From Tetradesmus obliquus (taxonomy: Eukaryota; Chlorophyta; Chlorophyceae; Sphaeropleales; Scenedesmaceae), in NCBI GenBank assembly GCA_030272155.1, contig CP126193.1, forward strand, positions 3,410,001-3,474,000: a stretch of 64,000 bases of DNA, read 5' to 3'. Below are positions 1 to 10,834 of this stretch, in pieces. Both the position numbers and the translations under genes were made by a program. The notes below the pieces were generated by a model, which had not been told where the DNA came from, did no database searches, and saw only the letters and a list, made by a program, of their open reading frames with translations. Every line of letters begins with the position of its first letter. Position 1 is the first letter of the stretch.

Positions 1-2816
1 CGGATTGTTTGGAAGCTCTGCTGTGGATGGTGAGCTGAAGAAAACGTGTAGTTGCTGCTGGAGAAGTTGCTGCTCTGCCAGGGCTAAGACTTGCACGACG
101 ACTCGATGATGTTGAGAAATGCGCTCCCAGCTGGTGTGTAAGAGGGGTAGTGCACCGGCACCCCTAGTCTCCTATGAGAAGCAGCTCCTGCTGATCATGC
201 CGTGCGCAGGTTGGTGGTATGTGATAGTTTGAATTCAAGTATACCGGAAGCCGCATATCAAGTAGGCACGCCAAGGCGCCAAAACTTACGAGAGAAGTGA
301 CGGGTGACAGAAGTTGTTCTGTCGGCTCGGGCAAGTTCTTAACCAGCGCGATATTCGCACAGGTTCAAAGGTTTTTCAATAGGACATTTACTGTGACTCA
401 CAGGTCGGACCTGGCTGTGCTTTGACTGTGATTACAGCCCTTGCAGGGGTCTGGCTGCTGAACATTCAAATCAAGGCAGCAGCGGCAAACCCTTCGGCAG
501 AACGGATTTACACGAGCAGCTGCTGACCTGCAAGCCAGCAGCACTTGGGGTGTACAATGGGCAATGCTGTTGAAAGTCACTTGGGTGACGACAACCCCAC
601 CACAGTGTTACCAGCTCGTGCCTGAACTCCAACAGTCACCAGGAGCCCACATTGCCTGATCCACTTGGCAGCAACAAACCACCCGATTCACACAACAATC
701 TTGCACCACACCAGCGAGCTTTGAAAGTGCACAAGCATACCGCAACACGACTTTGCACTGAGCCGCCCAGCGGCTGGCAGTGAGCGGTACAGGTGCTGAA
801 CAACAACACCTGATGCGCATTTTCGCCATACCCCAAAGCAGCTGGCTGCATGCAGCAGCACACGCCTGGTGCACCGGCACGAACCTTGCCAGCGAACTGG
901 CGCCAGATACAGCTCCGTGCAGTCCGTACTGCCACATTCATGCAAACCATGTGCGCAGCAGCAAGAACATGTCCGCAGTCACTGAAACACCAGCTACTAC
1001 AGCGCATGCATGTATAGGCTCATGCATGTATACTCTCTGTTTGACACACGTCAGGTCGAACGCACACAGGTAGCACAAGCAAATCAAGCTGCCATTACTA
1101 CTGCTGATCCTCCACAACCTGTGAAGCTGTGCCACGATGAGCAGATCATCATGATTCTGTTGTCAGCTGCCAAACCGGCTCCAGCAGCGACAGTGCTGCT
1201 GGCCAGGCTGGCACACATTTAATGATAAAACATGCGCGGTAGCTGCAGCTGACAACTTAGCCGAACACCATTCCAGACCACTCATGAACACACCACTGCA
1301 CAACAATCGCAAGGAAATCAGCACAGCAGCATGCCCAAACGCTGCCTGCAACCAACATGCCACCACAACGCAAGCACCAAGCCAGACAGACCCCCTCCCT
1401 TCCCGGCCCCAGTCCCATTCACACAAATCCACAAAGTGGGTGGCACCAGGACCAGCCACAACGCAAGCCAAACTAGCTGCCAGCCACAGCCGCAACTGCG
1501 GGCTGCTTTGGCTGTGGTGCTGGCAGTGAAACAAGGGCTAAAAACCTGAGCAAGCGTCCCCAAAGATGAGGAGTATGCCCTGCAATGCAGCAAAAACGCC
1601 CAACTCTTGCAAGTGGACCTCTGGCAAAACTTTCCCTGCCACAACATGAGTGAGCACGGCAATGTGACTACTAGTGGCAGCTGCAGGTGGTTACCACCTA
1701 GGTGGTGCTGGCACCACACACATGATGACAGCCTGCAGCATGCCTAAAACAAGTGGCTGCGAGGCAGCCCAACAGAGTAACGGCACAAGCATGCATGTGC
1801 ATGAAAGCATTAGAAATCCTGCATGCCAATAAGTCCTTCATGCCAATAAGGGGCCGAGCCCCTGCTAGCGGCCTTGGGCCAAAACAAGCCTTGTTCTAAT
1901 AAGCGGGGCAGGCCCCGCTGCTAGCGGCAGATGCACGCAAGCACAAGCCAGTGTATCAGTTTGAGCACCCCAACCCATGCGCAACCCACCCGTACAAACA
2001 TCTCACGGTCAGACAAGAACCGAGAGGCACCTCTTGAAGCCCCCACACGAGGCAGCAAACCAGTGATGACATCATGGTGAAACTTGCTCTCCGCCGACCC
2101 AGCTGCGATGACAACATGTGACGCGCCCCGACCAATAGCAGCAAGGGGCATGCAGCAGGCATGCGGCAGACACAGGGTGAAAGCGGCGCGTCTGATCAGG
2201 ATAGATGAACCTCCGTCTCCACCAACAGACGTGAAATACGTATCATGGTATAGAGAACAGACCAGCTGACAAACCGACGCGGGCAGCGTTGAATAATTGC
2301 GCCGGCCCTCGCTGTTCCTGACCACTCGGCCCAACGTTAACCTCAATGAGCGGCACGCACTGACAACAAGCAACACAGTAAAGCAGAAAAGTAGAGTAAA
2401 AGCTGGCAGTGAACCGATACTCAGACAAGCCAAGCCAGAAGACCAACCGCTAAGCGCCACTACTGCCACAACGTTCAGCTGCAACCTTGCATCTACAGTT
2501 GCACAGCTGGCGGCCCAACTACAGCCGCACACAGCTGCCCCAACAACCTCGCACCACATGTGCAGGTGACACTTGCATGCCCACGTGCGCCACTGCAGTG
2601 CCCACCCAACCCCCGCTGATTATGCTGCGGCACCAGCCAACCAGTGCGCCTGCAACACACAACTGCTGGTGCACTCTCCAGGGGCTCACGATACTGATGA
2701 GCCACTGTTCCAGCTGCCCACATAGCTATTACTGTACACACACCCAGCCTGTACGCTGGCCATCACTCAGCCTGCCAAGCACCAACACAACCACCTCACA
2801 GCGCCCTGTCCCCTCA
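1..2816. other. Gene-poor 3' flank
   Basis: No recognisable protein-coding gene. It lies downstream of the HPP gene on the minus strand, so part is probably that gene's 3' UTR. A 212-codon open frame on the minus strand (1921-2559) has an odd composition and no recognisable domain. Two small GC-rich hairpins occur at 1850-1928 and are listed separately. Confidence 0.5.
1850..1928. repeat. Tandem pair of hairpin units ending in CTGCTAGCGGC-like motif
   Basis: Unit 1 has arms GGGGC (1850-1854) and GCCCC (1858-1862), followed by TGCTAGCGGC. Unit 2, about 56 bp later, has arms GCGGGGC (1903-1909) and GCCCCGC (1912-1918), again followed by TGCTAGCGGC. Both are preceded by AATAAG. The stems differ but remain paired, which suggests the structure rather than the exact bases is kept. 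Function unknown. Confidence 0.55.
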
Positions 2817-5313
2817 TCACCACCAGAAGGTGGGGTAGGCACGGCCCCTGTGGAAGTTGCTGATCACCAGCGCCACCGCCAACAGCTCCACGCTGCCCAC
2901 AAACACAGCCAGCACCAGCTGGAAGCCGTGCCAGGGAGCCATGACGGCCGAGGAGCACGCGATCAGCGCGGTGGCGCCGCCGGGTGGGTGCGTGGTGCTG
3001 GTGAGCTGCATCGCCAGCAGCGCCAGCGACATGCCGACTGCATTGGCCAGCCACTGCACGCGGTCCAGCGCCAGACGCACACACACGCCCACGATGGCAG
3101 AGATGACCTGGCCGCCTGCAGGTGGTGGGTGGACAACAGCAGCGGCAGGTGATGTGGTGGGCAAAATTCTGTCAGGAACTTGAGAGACACATCGCAGGAG
3201 TGTTGTTGCAGCTGCCCAAAAAGGGTGACTTGGCCAGAAAGCAACCAGCGGCTGCATCAGCCTGATGCAGCACCACCACCACAATGTCAAGCAGCATCAC
3301 CGCAACACCTGCTCGGAATGCAACACAGAGCGCCGCAACTGTGCTGCATGCGGCCATCTTGTCTCGGCTGCGCTGCTTGTGACTGCTGCGTGTGTTCTAT
3401 AACTGCGGCTGCCGCCGCACCTATGAGGTTGCGCGGCTGCGCCAGCTTGCTCTCAGGCACGCCATACAGCAGCACCGCGCTGGCGCCAAATGACGCCACC
3501 AGCATGCGGAAGCCATGGTCCTGCCACAGGAAGTGGTCCGTGACCGACACCACCAGGATTCTGCAGTGTGAAGAGTTGGCAGAACACTGTTTGTTACAGG
3601 ACGAGAAGCAGGTGAGATAGGCCACAGCAGAGCGCTACTGGCTGCACGGGTGGCGAGCCGCACAGGTGGCGAAACGCAAGGGCGCAGCGCTGTCGCACAT
3701 GGCCGCTGCCCCAGTCTGTACTACCGCACGGCATGCATGGATGCAAGCACTGCTGTTGCATCACCACTAAAATGCTGCTTCTGCTGTTGCTTCTGCTGTT
3801 GCCGCAACTGCTGCGACTACTTCTGCAAGCATCAGGCCGATGGCTGTACATGCTGACAGCACCAGCACTCACCCAATGAACGCTCCCAGCCATGTCACTG
3901 CTGCGTCCTGCATGCTGGGGAACGGCAGCGCTGTATCAATGTCGCCGCGCCACTTATCAAAATAATGCCGCAACTTTGACTCCGGCCTGTGTTCAATCTT
4001 TTCAATGTCTGTCTCAACAGCACCCTGCGTGGGGAGCAGTTGTACAATTGCAAAGGCAGCAGCCAGCAGGCAGCAAGTGAGTGGTGATCAGCGTAGGGTG
4101 GCATTAAAAGCACAAGCGAACAGCAGGAAGGCAGCATGTGTGCTGCAGGTGCACTGCTGTTGCTGCAAGCACGCTGTGGATGTATCTGCATCCTCCCACC
4201 TTGCAAGCCGACCCAAGTTCTACAGGCGCGCTCTGCTTTTCAGAAAGGGATGTTATCACTGTTGCTTGAACTGACGGAGGGCACAATGACGTTTTGCAGC
4301 TGACTGGGCTATTGCTTGGGCACTGCTGTTGCTTGATTGACGTGCCTAGCCGTGGGCGGCTGATGCATGCCAAGCAAGGGACCTGTGCACAGACCATGTT
4401 ATGCAGCTACTCCTTAACATGGGTGATCATGCACGCATGTGCCTGCTGTCGCCTAAACAGTGCTGTAATGCACAGGCATTGACAGTAGAGCTGGCTGTGG
4501 TGCTAGATGCAGCTACATGGGGCAGCTTGCTGCTATCTGCAGCATGCCCCACATGTGCTTACAACGCCATGGCCCTGCTGCGTGTGCTGATATTATCCAG
4601 GGAAGTGCCACTGCTGGATCCGCTGCCTGTCTGATGGCCAACACTCAGCTGCTGCTGTTGCTGCTGCTGCTGCCCACCTTGACAGGCTCATCCTCTGCCA
4701 CAGTGACTGTGACGTCATCCGACAGCCGCACTGAGTGCCTGCCCATGATGACGGGGTGATGGTGCTGCGCCCACACCTCCTCCCCGCGCACATCCAGCAT
4801 GGGCTCAATGCCTGGTGGCAACGCAGCAGCAATACATGGTGGCAACACAGCAGCAATACATGACAACCCTTTGTTACCTCTGGTGTTGCTGCCGCTGTTG
4901 TTGCCGAGTATGACGCTGTGGCCCTGTCTTGCTAGCACCATCCAAACAGATGCACCGCTGGACTGTAACATGCTCAATTGCTGTTGCATCTACCAGCTGA
5001 GCAACATAATATTTGCTGGTGTGCAGGGCTTGCTGGTGAGACCAGTATGATGCAGCCGCTGACCCCTTCGACTGCGCCAAGCTACAGCACAGTGAACACC
5101 ATACAGGCCATCACTGTTTGCTGATGACAGCAAGCATGCATAGCTCCAGCGCTTCCCGCCAGCCACAACAAAAGCAAGACGAAAACGATTCATGCCAACT
5201 TCAACGAGCTGCACGCTCATAGGATTGCCATCAGGCATTTGCAGACTAGATAGCTGCTGCCTCACCCTGTGCTGCCTGAGGCTGGTTTGCAGGGTGCTGG
5301 GAGCGTCTCCCAT
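2817..5313 (-). CDS. HPP-family integral membrane protein
   Basis: HPP proteins are small multi-pass membrane proteins; cyanobacterial and plant plastid members have been linked to nitrite transport. Exons in transcript order: 5100-5313, 4678-4811, 3873-4024, 3421-3560, 2817-3115. They are phase-consistent and give 312 residues. The core shows the family marks: PFPSM before the first membrane helix, SFGASAVLLYG, PESKLAQPRN, and the name-giving HPPGGAT at about 256-262; it ends in AYPTFWW. The first about 115 residues (exons 1-2) are not part of the usual HPP domain and match nothing I recognise; their assignment rests only on matching phases. No clear transit peptide is seen. Head-to-head with the PP2C gene, 517 bp between start codons. 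Substrate is not determinable; HPP identity is firm, the 5' end is not. Confidence 0.78.
4813..4860. repeat. 24-bp unit, two tandem copies, in HPP intron 1
   Basis: Two adjacent copies of a 24-bp unit beginning TGGTGGCAAC (4813-4836 and 4837-4860), differing at one base. They abut the 3' splice site of HPP exon 2, so the duplicated unit carries sequence next to that acceptor. Confidence 0.7.
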
Positions 5314-5830
5314 GCACCGAGCCCTCTCCTGGCGCAATCACGTGCTGATGCATGGTCATAGCTGCAGGTGCTGCGATGCTGCGCGCCGATAATGCCTGCT
5401 AGCTCCGCGTGGCTGGAGTGCTGGACAACGGGGCGCTCAGCTACAGGAACTGGTCTATCTACACTTCCTGTATCACGCACGCAACACCCCAAGAGCCGTA
5501 CTACAATATAGTTTCTCGCATCACAAAGGGCGCTCGGACAAGGGGCACTCACATGGGCTGGTGCACATGGACATGTTGCTGAGTCAGAACACTACTATGC
5601 CGGCAACGCTTACTTAAACATTTCAAACTACACAGAAATGGTACAGCAAGAACTTATGCTCAGCTGGGAGCCATGCGGGATGTTCAAGTATGTGACAACT
5701 CGTCAGCCTCTTACATCTGTTGGAGACATTTACTATACCTGATCCAAACTGGTTTGGCATTTCAAGACCATCTAGACGTCACCGGGACCGCAGCTGCGTT
5801 GGACTTTGAGCATGCGCAACAACTTTTGAG
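5314..5830. promoter_or_regulatory. Shared intergenic region of the divergent HPP and PPH1-like genes
   Basis: The only sequence between two divergently oriented start codons, so it must hold both 5' UTRs and promoters. I see no convincing TATA box or other named element. Inferred from gene arrangement only. Confidence 0.4.
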
Positions 5831-8651
5831 ATGCAAGCTCTTGGAAGTGGCCTGCAAGGCCTGCAGCAGCGTTCATTGCATGTAAAACATCGAGCTCCTT
5901 GTCGCCTGGCACTCGGCAGTCGGAAGGCACTTCCTGCTGCTGTCTCAGAAACAGCTGAGACTGCAACAATCTATGGGTGGGGAGCAGCAACAGCACAGGG
6001 CCCTCGCCCAACAATGGAGGATGAAATCAGACTAGTGCCGGATGCCAAGGCTGGCTTCACTTATGCAGGTGGGCTGCTGCAGGCCTGCACCTCGGCTTGC
6101 AGGACCTGCAGTGCAAGGGTACTGCTCAGATCTCACGTGCAAGCAAACAAGATCTCAGCAGTAGGCAACAGCAAATGGTTGCGGTGTATCGGTTAAGCCC
6201 CATTCAAGCACCTATACACAGCATTACCCATCTAGTTGAAGAACAGACCCAGTTATAGCACCCAGCCTGCTGCCGCTAACTACAACACACTGAACTGGTG
6301 CTGCAGCTGTGTTTGATGGTCATGGGGGCAGCACATCAGCAGAGTGGCTGCAGCAGCACCTGTACGATGATGTGCTGCCAAAAGTGAGCAGCCAGCTGCT
6401 GCAGCCAGACCCCAATGCTGAGCCCATTCCTGGGCGGCCAGGCGTCACTCGCTCCACCAAAGCTGAAAAGTTCATGGTGGAGCTCTTCCAGCAGGTAGAC
6501 GATGAACTCATAGCGTACCTCGTAGGTGAGCATCTTTATGAGAGCCGGACGTGCTTGCAGGAAAAGGCTGGTGGCAGCAGACACACAGCAGCTGCACGCA
6601 GGGACGTGCATATACACCATCCGGCACTTGGCAGCTGCTTGCAGCAGCAGAGCGCCTGTCTTGCAAACAGCAGTTGATGTGTACCAGTCACAGCACACCA
6701 GGTGCAGGTGCAGGGTATTTGCTTACCGCAGCAACCGGGGTGTACCGGCAACGGTGGGCATCTCATATTAAGGGGTTGGCATTGTAAGGGTGCGGTGGCG
6801 CAGGGCAGCGAACTATAAAACATGTTCACAGCGGTGTGGCATTGCCCTACCGTCAACAGCCATATGCACAGTGCGCGAGCCATGCAGCATCTGCAACCGA
6901 CCTTGCCTGCTGAATCACTTTGTGTTGCCTGCGACACACGGAACATTGCTCTGTGTTGGCTGTGCGTGTGCCCTGCAGCGAAGAAGGGCATGGTCACTGG
7001 CGCGTCTGGTGCCACCGGCACAGTAGCGCTGGTGCACCCGCAGCGAGCCATATTTGCTAGCCTAGGCGACAGCCTGGCAGTACTGTGCAGGTGCGGGATG
7101 CAGCACAAACAGCAAGGCGGCAAAGGTTACAATGTGTTACTGTTGATTGAGGTGCAAACGCAGGCGACTGCCTGGAGCAGTGCTGACACAGGGCCGCATG
7201 CATGTATTACCACACCAACATGGGACAGCGTGTCGCTGGAAGTTGCAGCAGCATGCTAGCAATTGCACGAGTTCATCTCGTGCAAGTCAAGCCTCGTAAT
7301 TCACTGCACACACCTGCATATATGCTGAACAACCCCTGTCCCTGCTACCATGCACCACACCAGGGCCGGCGTGGCAGTGCAGCTGACCAGCCAGCACCGC
7401 GTGTACGGCTTTGGGGACCATGTGATTGAGGAGATTGAGCGCGTGGAGGCGGCTGGCGGCTGGATCATCGATGGCCGCGTGTGCAACGTGCTGGCAGTGT
7501 CGCGTGCATTCGGCGACCCTGAGTTCAAGGTGCGGCGAGTTGAACCCTTTTGATGCAGTGACAGCTCACAGGGCTGCTGCAGGAGGGTGTTATGTTGTGG
7601 GGTTCGTGGTGCGGCGAGAGCAGTGGTGGTGAAGAAAGTGTTGTTGCGTGTAGCTTCCAGGTGCTGCTGCAGCTGAGCGTCGTCGTCACCCAGTACATGT
7701 ATTGTTGACGGTTGGTACTGCATACCTGCCTACCGGGGCGTGGCAAGGGCAACAAGCCACTGCTGCAGGAGGTTAACTACGTTCCACGACAAGGATGGTG
7801 TCCGCCTGCCTGCCTTTCTGCCTGCCTGCCTGCTGTGATGTGCATGTGCAGGCAAGGGCCTGAACCACATAGCATGCTGACGTGCACTCTTGTGCTGCCT
7901 GCGTGCTTGCTTATGGTGCAGGGTGAGGGCCTCAAGGTGCTGCTGCAGGAGGGCGCTGAGAAGGGCAGCTGGCCCAAGGACTTCGCCGCCAAGCACAAGT
8001 TTGCGGCAGACCCCGTCATCCCCCTGCCTGATGTGTCTCAGGTGGACCTGCAGCCTGATGTGGATGAGTTCATCCTCATTGCCACTGATGGCCTGTGGGA
8101 CTGCATGCCTGCAGGGGAGGCCTGCAGGTTTGCCAGGTGCGTGCTATGGGATGGAAGCAGAGCTAAACGCAGTACAGCAGGCGTTGGGCAGCAGAGCATG
8201 TGGTGCTCGAGACGGCACACTCTGTGTGGCACTGTACTCACTTTGCACTACAGCACACACATTGCAATGCCAGAGTATGGTGCTGTCAACACAGGACGCC
8301 AGCAGGCGCAGCGCCATCGCAACTGATTCTCTGCTGTCTCTGCTCCTTGCACTAGCTGGTGTGATCTGGTAGCGGCATATGCTGGCAAGTTCTGGGCTAC
8401 CATCCTGACTTGTTGCTGTCCTGCTGGCGTGCTTTCTCTGTTTGTGTGTGCACTGCAGGCAGCAGTTCCGTGGAGGCAAGAATGCGCAGCAAGTGGCAGA
8501 TGCAATCGTCGACATAGCACTCAAGCGGTACACCACTGACAATGTAGCAGTGGTGGTGGCAGATCTAAAGGGGTCGGATGGCTGGCAGAAGAAGACACAG
8601 AAGGGCAAGGGAGGCCGCCTGTTTGGAGGCCTGTTTGGGTCCAGCAAGTGA
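5831..8651 (+). CDS. PPH1: PP2C-family protein phosphatase, PPH1/TAP38-like, plastid-targeted
   Basis: Mg/Mn-dependent Ser/Thr phosphatase. PPH1/TAP38 dephosphorylates LHCII in the thylakoid and reverses state transitions. Exons: 5831-6068, 6307-6525, 6979-7090, 7364-7529, 7922-8136, 8459-8651, giving 380 residues. Residues 1-40 are Arg/Ser/Ala-rich and acid-poor, like a chloroplast transit peptide. PP2C motifs in order: TMED (61-64), VFDGHGG (81-87), GATGTVAL, SLGDSLAVL, AVSRAFGD (234-241), ATDGLWD (299-305), TDN (343-345); the metal-binding acids are present. Assignment to PPH1 rather than generic PP2C rests on the EAAGGWI-DGR-AVSRAFGD block and the GAEKGSW...PLPDVSQVDL segment, which align with my memory of plant PPH1. 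Oddity: the C-terminus ends in a Gly/Lys tail (GGLFGSSK) without the C-terminal membrane helix I recall in Arabidopsis PPH1. Another plastid PP2C is the main alternative. Confidence 0.88.
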
Positions 8652-10834
8652 GCTGCAGCTGGATCAAGAGGCAGCTTGTTGTGAGTGGGAAGCACTGTGT
8701 TGTGAGTGGCAGCTGCAGCTGCAGCACCACCTGTGGGGTCGAGGGCAGCAAGGGAAGGGGCTGCTCTGTTAGTAAGGTGTTAATTGTGTGTTGGCATACG
8801 TGTTTGCTGTGTGTGGCTTGCGATGCTGATGTATGCCGTACAGGTGTTGAGTTGTGTCTGCAGCTTATGAATTGGGTGAGCAGCTGCACTGCAACAGGCA
8901 GCTGGCTAACATCAGGTCTGTGTTGTTGCTTGTTGGCTGCAGTTTTCAAGCAGCCCGTCAGTGATGTTGCTGGGTACTTCTTGGATCACCTGGTTGGCTT
9001 CCAGGCCATACTATGGCTAGCAGCGGATGGTGTAGTTTGCTCCAAATCTTACACTGCTTTATAGCCCTACTTTTTGGCACTGAAACATGCTAGTCATGGA
9101 GTTGGGTGGAAGATGCTGCACGCACATGTGAAGCGCATGTGTGCATGATGTTTAATGTGCAAAGTGTCAGGGACTGCAACCACGGTGTTGTGGTTTGTGA
9201 CTGACCCTTGCCTGCTTGTGCAATTGCAGCTACCGCTGTTGACAATGCTGCATATACTGGCCTGGAGCAGCTTGGTTGCGCTGACGCACGCTGGTGCCTT
9301 GCCTTGTGAAGCATGGATGTGCTTTGCAAGTTGTGTGCTTTGTCACCTTGTACATGTACATGTGTAGCAGCAGTCTGCCTGGTTGCATCTGTTCAGCTTA
9401 TACAACAGCAGGCTGCAGCAGCAGGCGGGCAGGCACTGGTTGGCTAGGGTGCTAGTTACCTACGACTTTTGTTTGCATGTCAACCGCTGGTGGCACCAGG
9501 TTGTGCAGACAGGCTGCAGCAGAATGGGTCACCGAGATCACCCCATGCTGTGCTGTTGGTATGCGCACTACGTGTGTGGTTGGTTGCCTGGGATTGACCG
9601 TGCTGCACACATCATTGGTGAGCATTAGTAGCCACGCTAGCGCGCTAGCGTCACAGCGCTGTGACTGTGATGCGGCAGCGCCACTTTGCTGCTAGTAGCG
9701 GCCAGTAGCAGCTAGCAGCAGCACGGTACTAGTGCTAGTAGCACTGTACTACAGTACCGTCAGTTGCCATTTTGTGCATGCATGCTTGCTTGTTGGTGTA
9801 CTGCCACAGCTCACATGCTAGCAAGGGTAACATGGCATGCTGCTGTTGCGCCCGTTCAACCGCCAGCGTGCATGTACGTCTGTAGACAGTATTTACTTTC
9901 AAAATCTGGCAAACGCGCTGCTGTTGGATACCCTCCACTGTTTGGACAGCCGGATTGGATGTGTAGTGTGCCAAGCAGAGCAGTTCACTGAACATTTGCG
10001 ACGCAGTGCAGCAATGGTACCGTACCATGCCGTGCTGGCAGCACTACCTGGCCGCTACATCAGCATGCTGCCACGTGCTGTTGCGAGGTGCTGCATGCGG
10101 CAACAATACCTCAAGGTCAGGCGATCTAGCAACTTTGGGCTCATCCGGCTGAACCGCAGAAAGGTTACAGAGAGGTTGAACCGAATTCACCTGATGAACA
10201 TGCCATAGATTCAGGACTTGATCAGGTCCCAAACGACGTGCTGTAAAATGAAATCCGTCCCTTCACAACAGACATGCTGTCCACTCTATCAAGTTACGTT
10301 TACGAAAACGGCTGCAAAAGCCGCGGTTGCACAAGTGGTACTTCAGATAATCACACCACATGCTGCACCTCACCATGCCCAGAGGAAGCAGTTGCCAGCT
10401 GCCATACTTGCTGAAGCAACTGCCACTGAAGTGTATCAAACTGGCACACACGTTTGTACACGTTATTCAGGGGCGCACCAACTTCGGCACCGCCTGCTTG
10501 ACTCAGCAGACTTCCAGAAACTCAAGTTTTGTTGCCAGGGGCACTTGCAGCCCACTTGACAATGTAACGCACACTGGATGCCAGTGTACAGGACTATGCA
10601 AGGGATGCTGAGCAGCATGTTGCCGTCTAACTGTGTATCGTTTGGTTTGCTTGCCAGTGCACTGGCAGGCTTCAACATTTATGCAGACTGGCACCTCCAC
10701 CGCACATCACAATGCCCATCATTTACAGGGCACGCCATTCCAGCAAGCCTCATGTAGCTTTGCTTCTCATTCGCACACAGCAAAGTTCACACTCCAAATG
10801 CCGTGAAGTTCACACCCCCTTTCCACTGTCACTT
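8652..10834. other. Intergenic region with palindrome cluster
   Basis: Lies between the convergent ends of the PPH1-like gene (+) and the secreted Lys/Ala-rich protein (-), so it holds two 3' UTRs. Open frames here are short, unsupported by splice context, and of non-protein-like composition. The notable content is the palindrome cluster at 9634-9760. Confidence 0.5.
9634..9760. repeat. Cluster of abutting palindromes
   Basis: ACGCTAGCGCGCTAGCGT (9634-9651) is a perfect 18-bp palindrome. TCACAGCGCTGTGA (9651-9664) is a perfect 14-bp palindrome sharing one base with it. At 9723-9760 arms ACGGTACT and AGTACCGT enclose AGTGCTAGTAGCACT, itself palindromic except one position. The interval between is rich in GCTAG. 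Origin unknown. Confidence 0.75.

Noticed and set aside
1921..2559. 212-codon minus-strand frame downstream of the HPP gene
   Set aside because: Cys/Val/Leu-rich composition with no recognisable motif; position fits 3' UTR. Kept only as part of the gene-poor flank.
7740..7775. GKGNKPLLQE segment as an extra PPH1 exon
   Set aside because: No clear acceptor; joining exon 4 directly to 7922 is in phase and matches the family. More likely a diverged copy of the exon 5 start.
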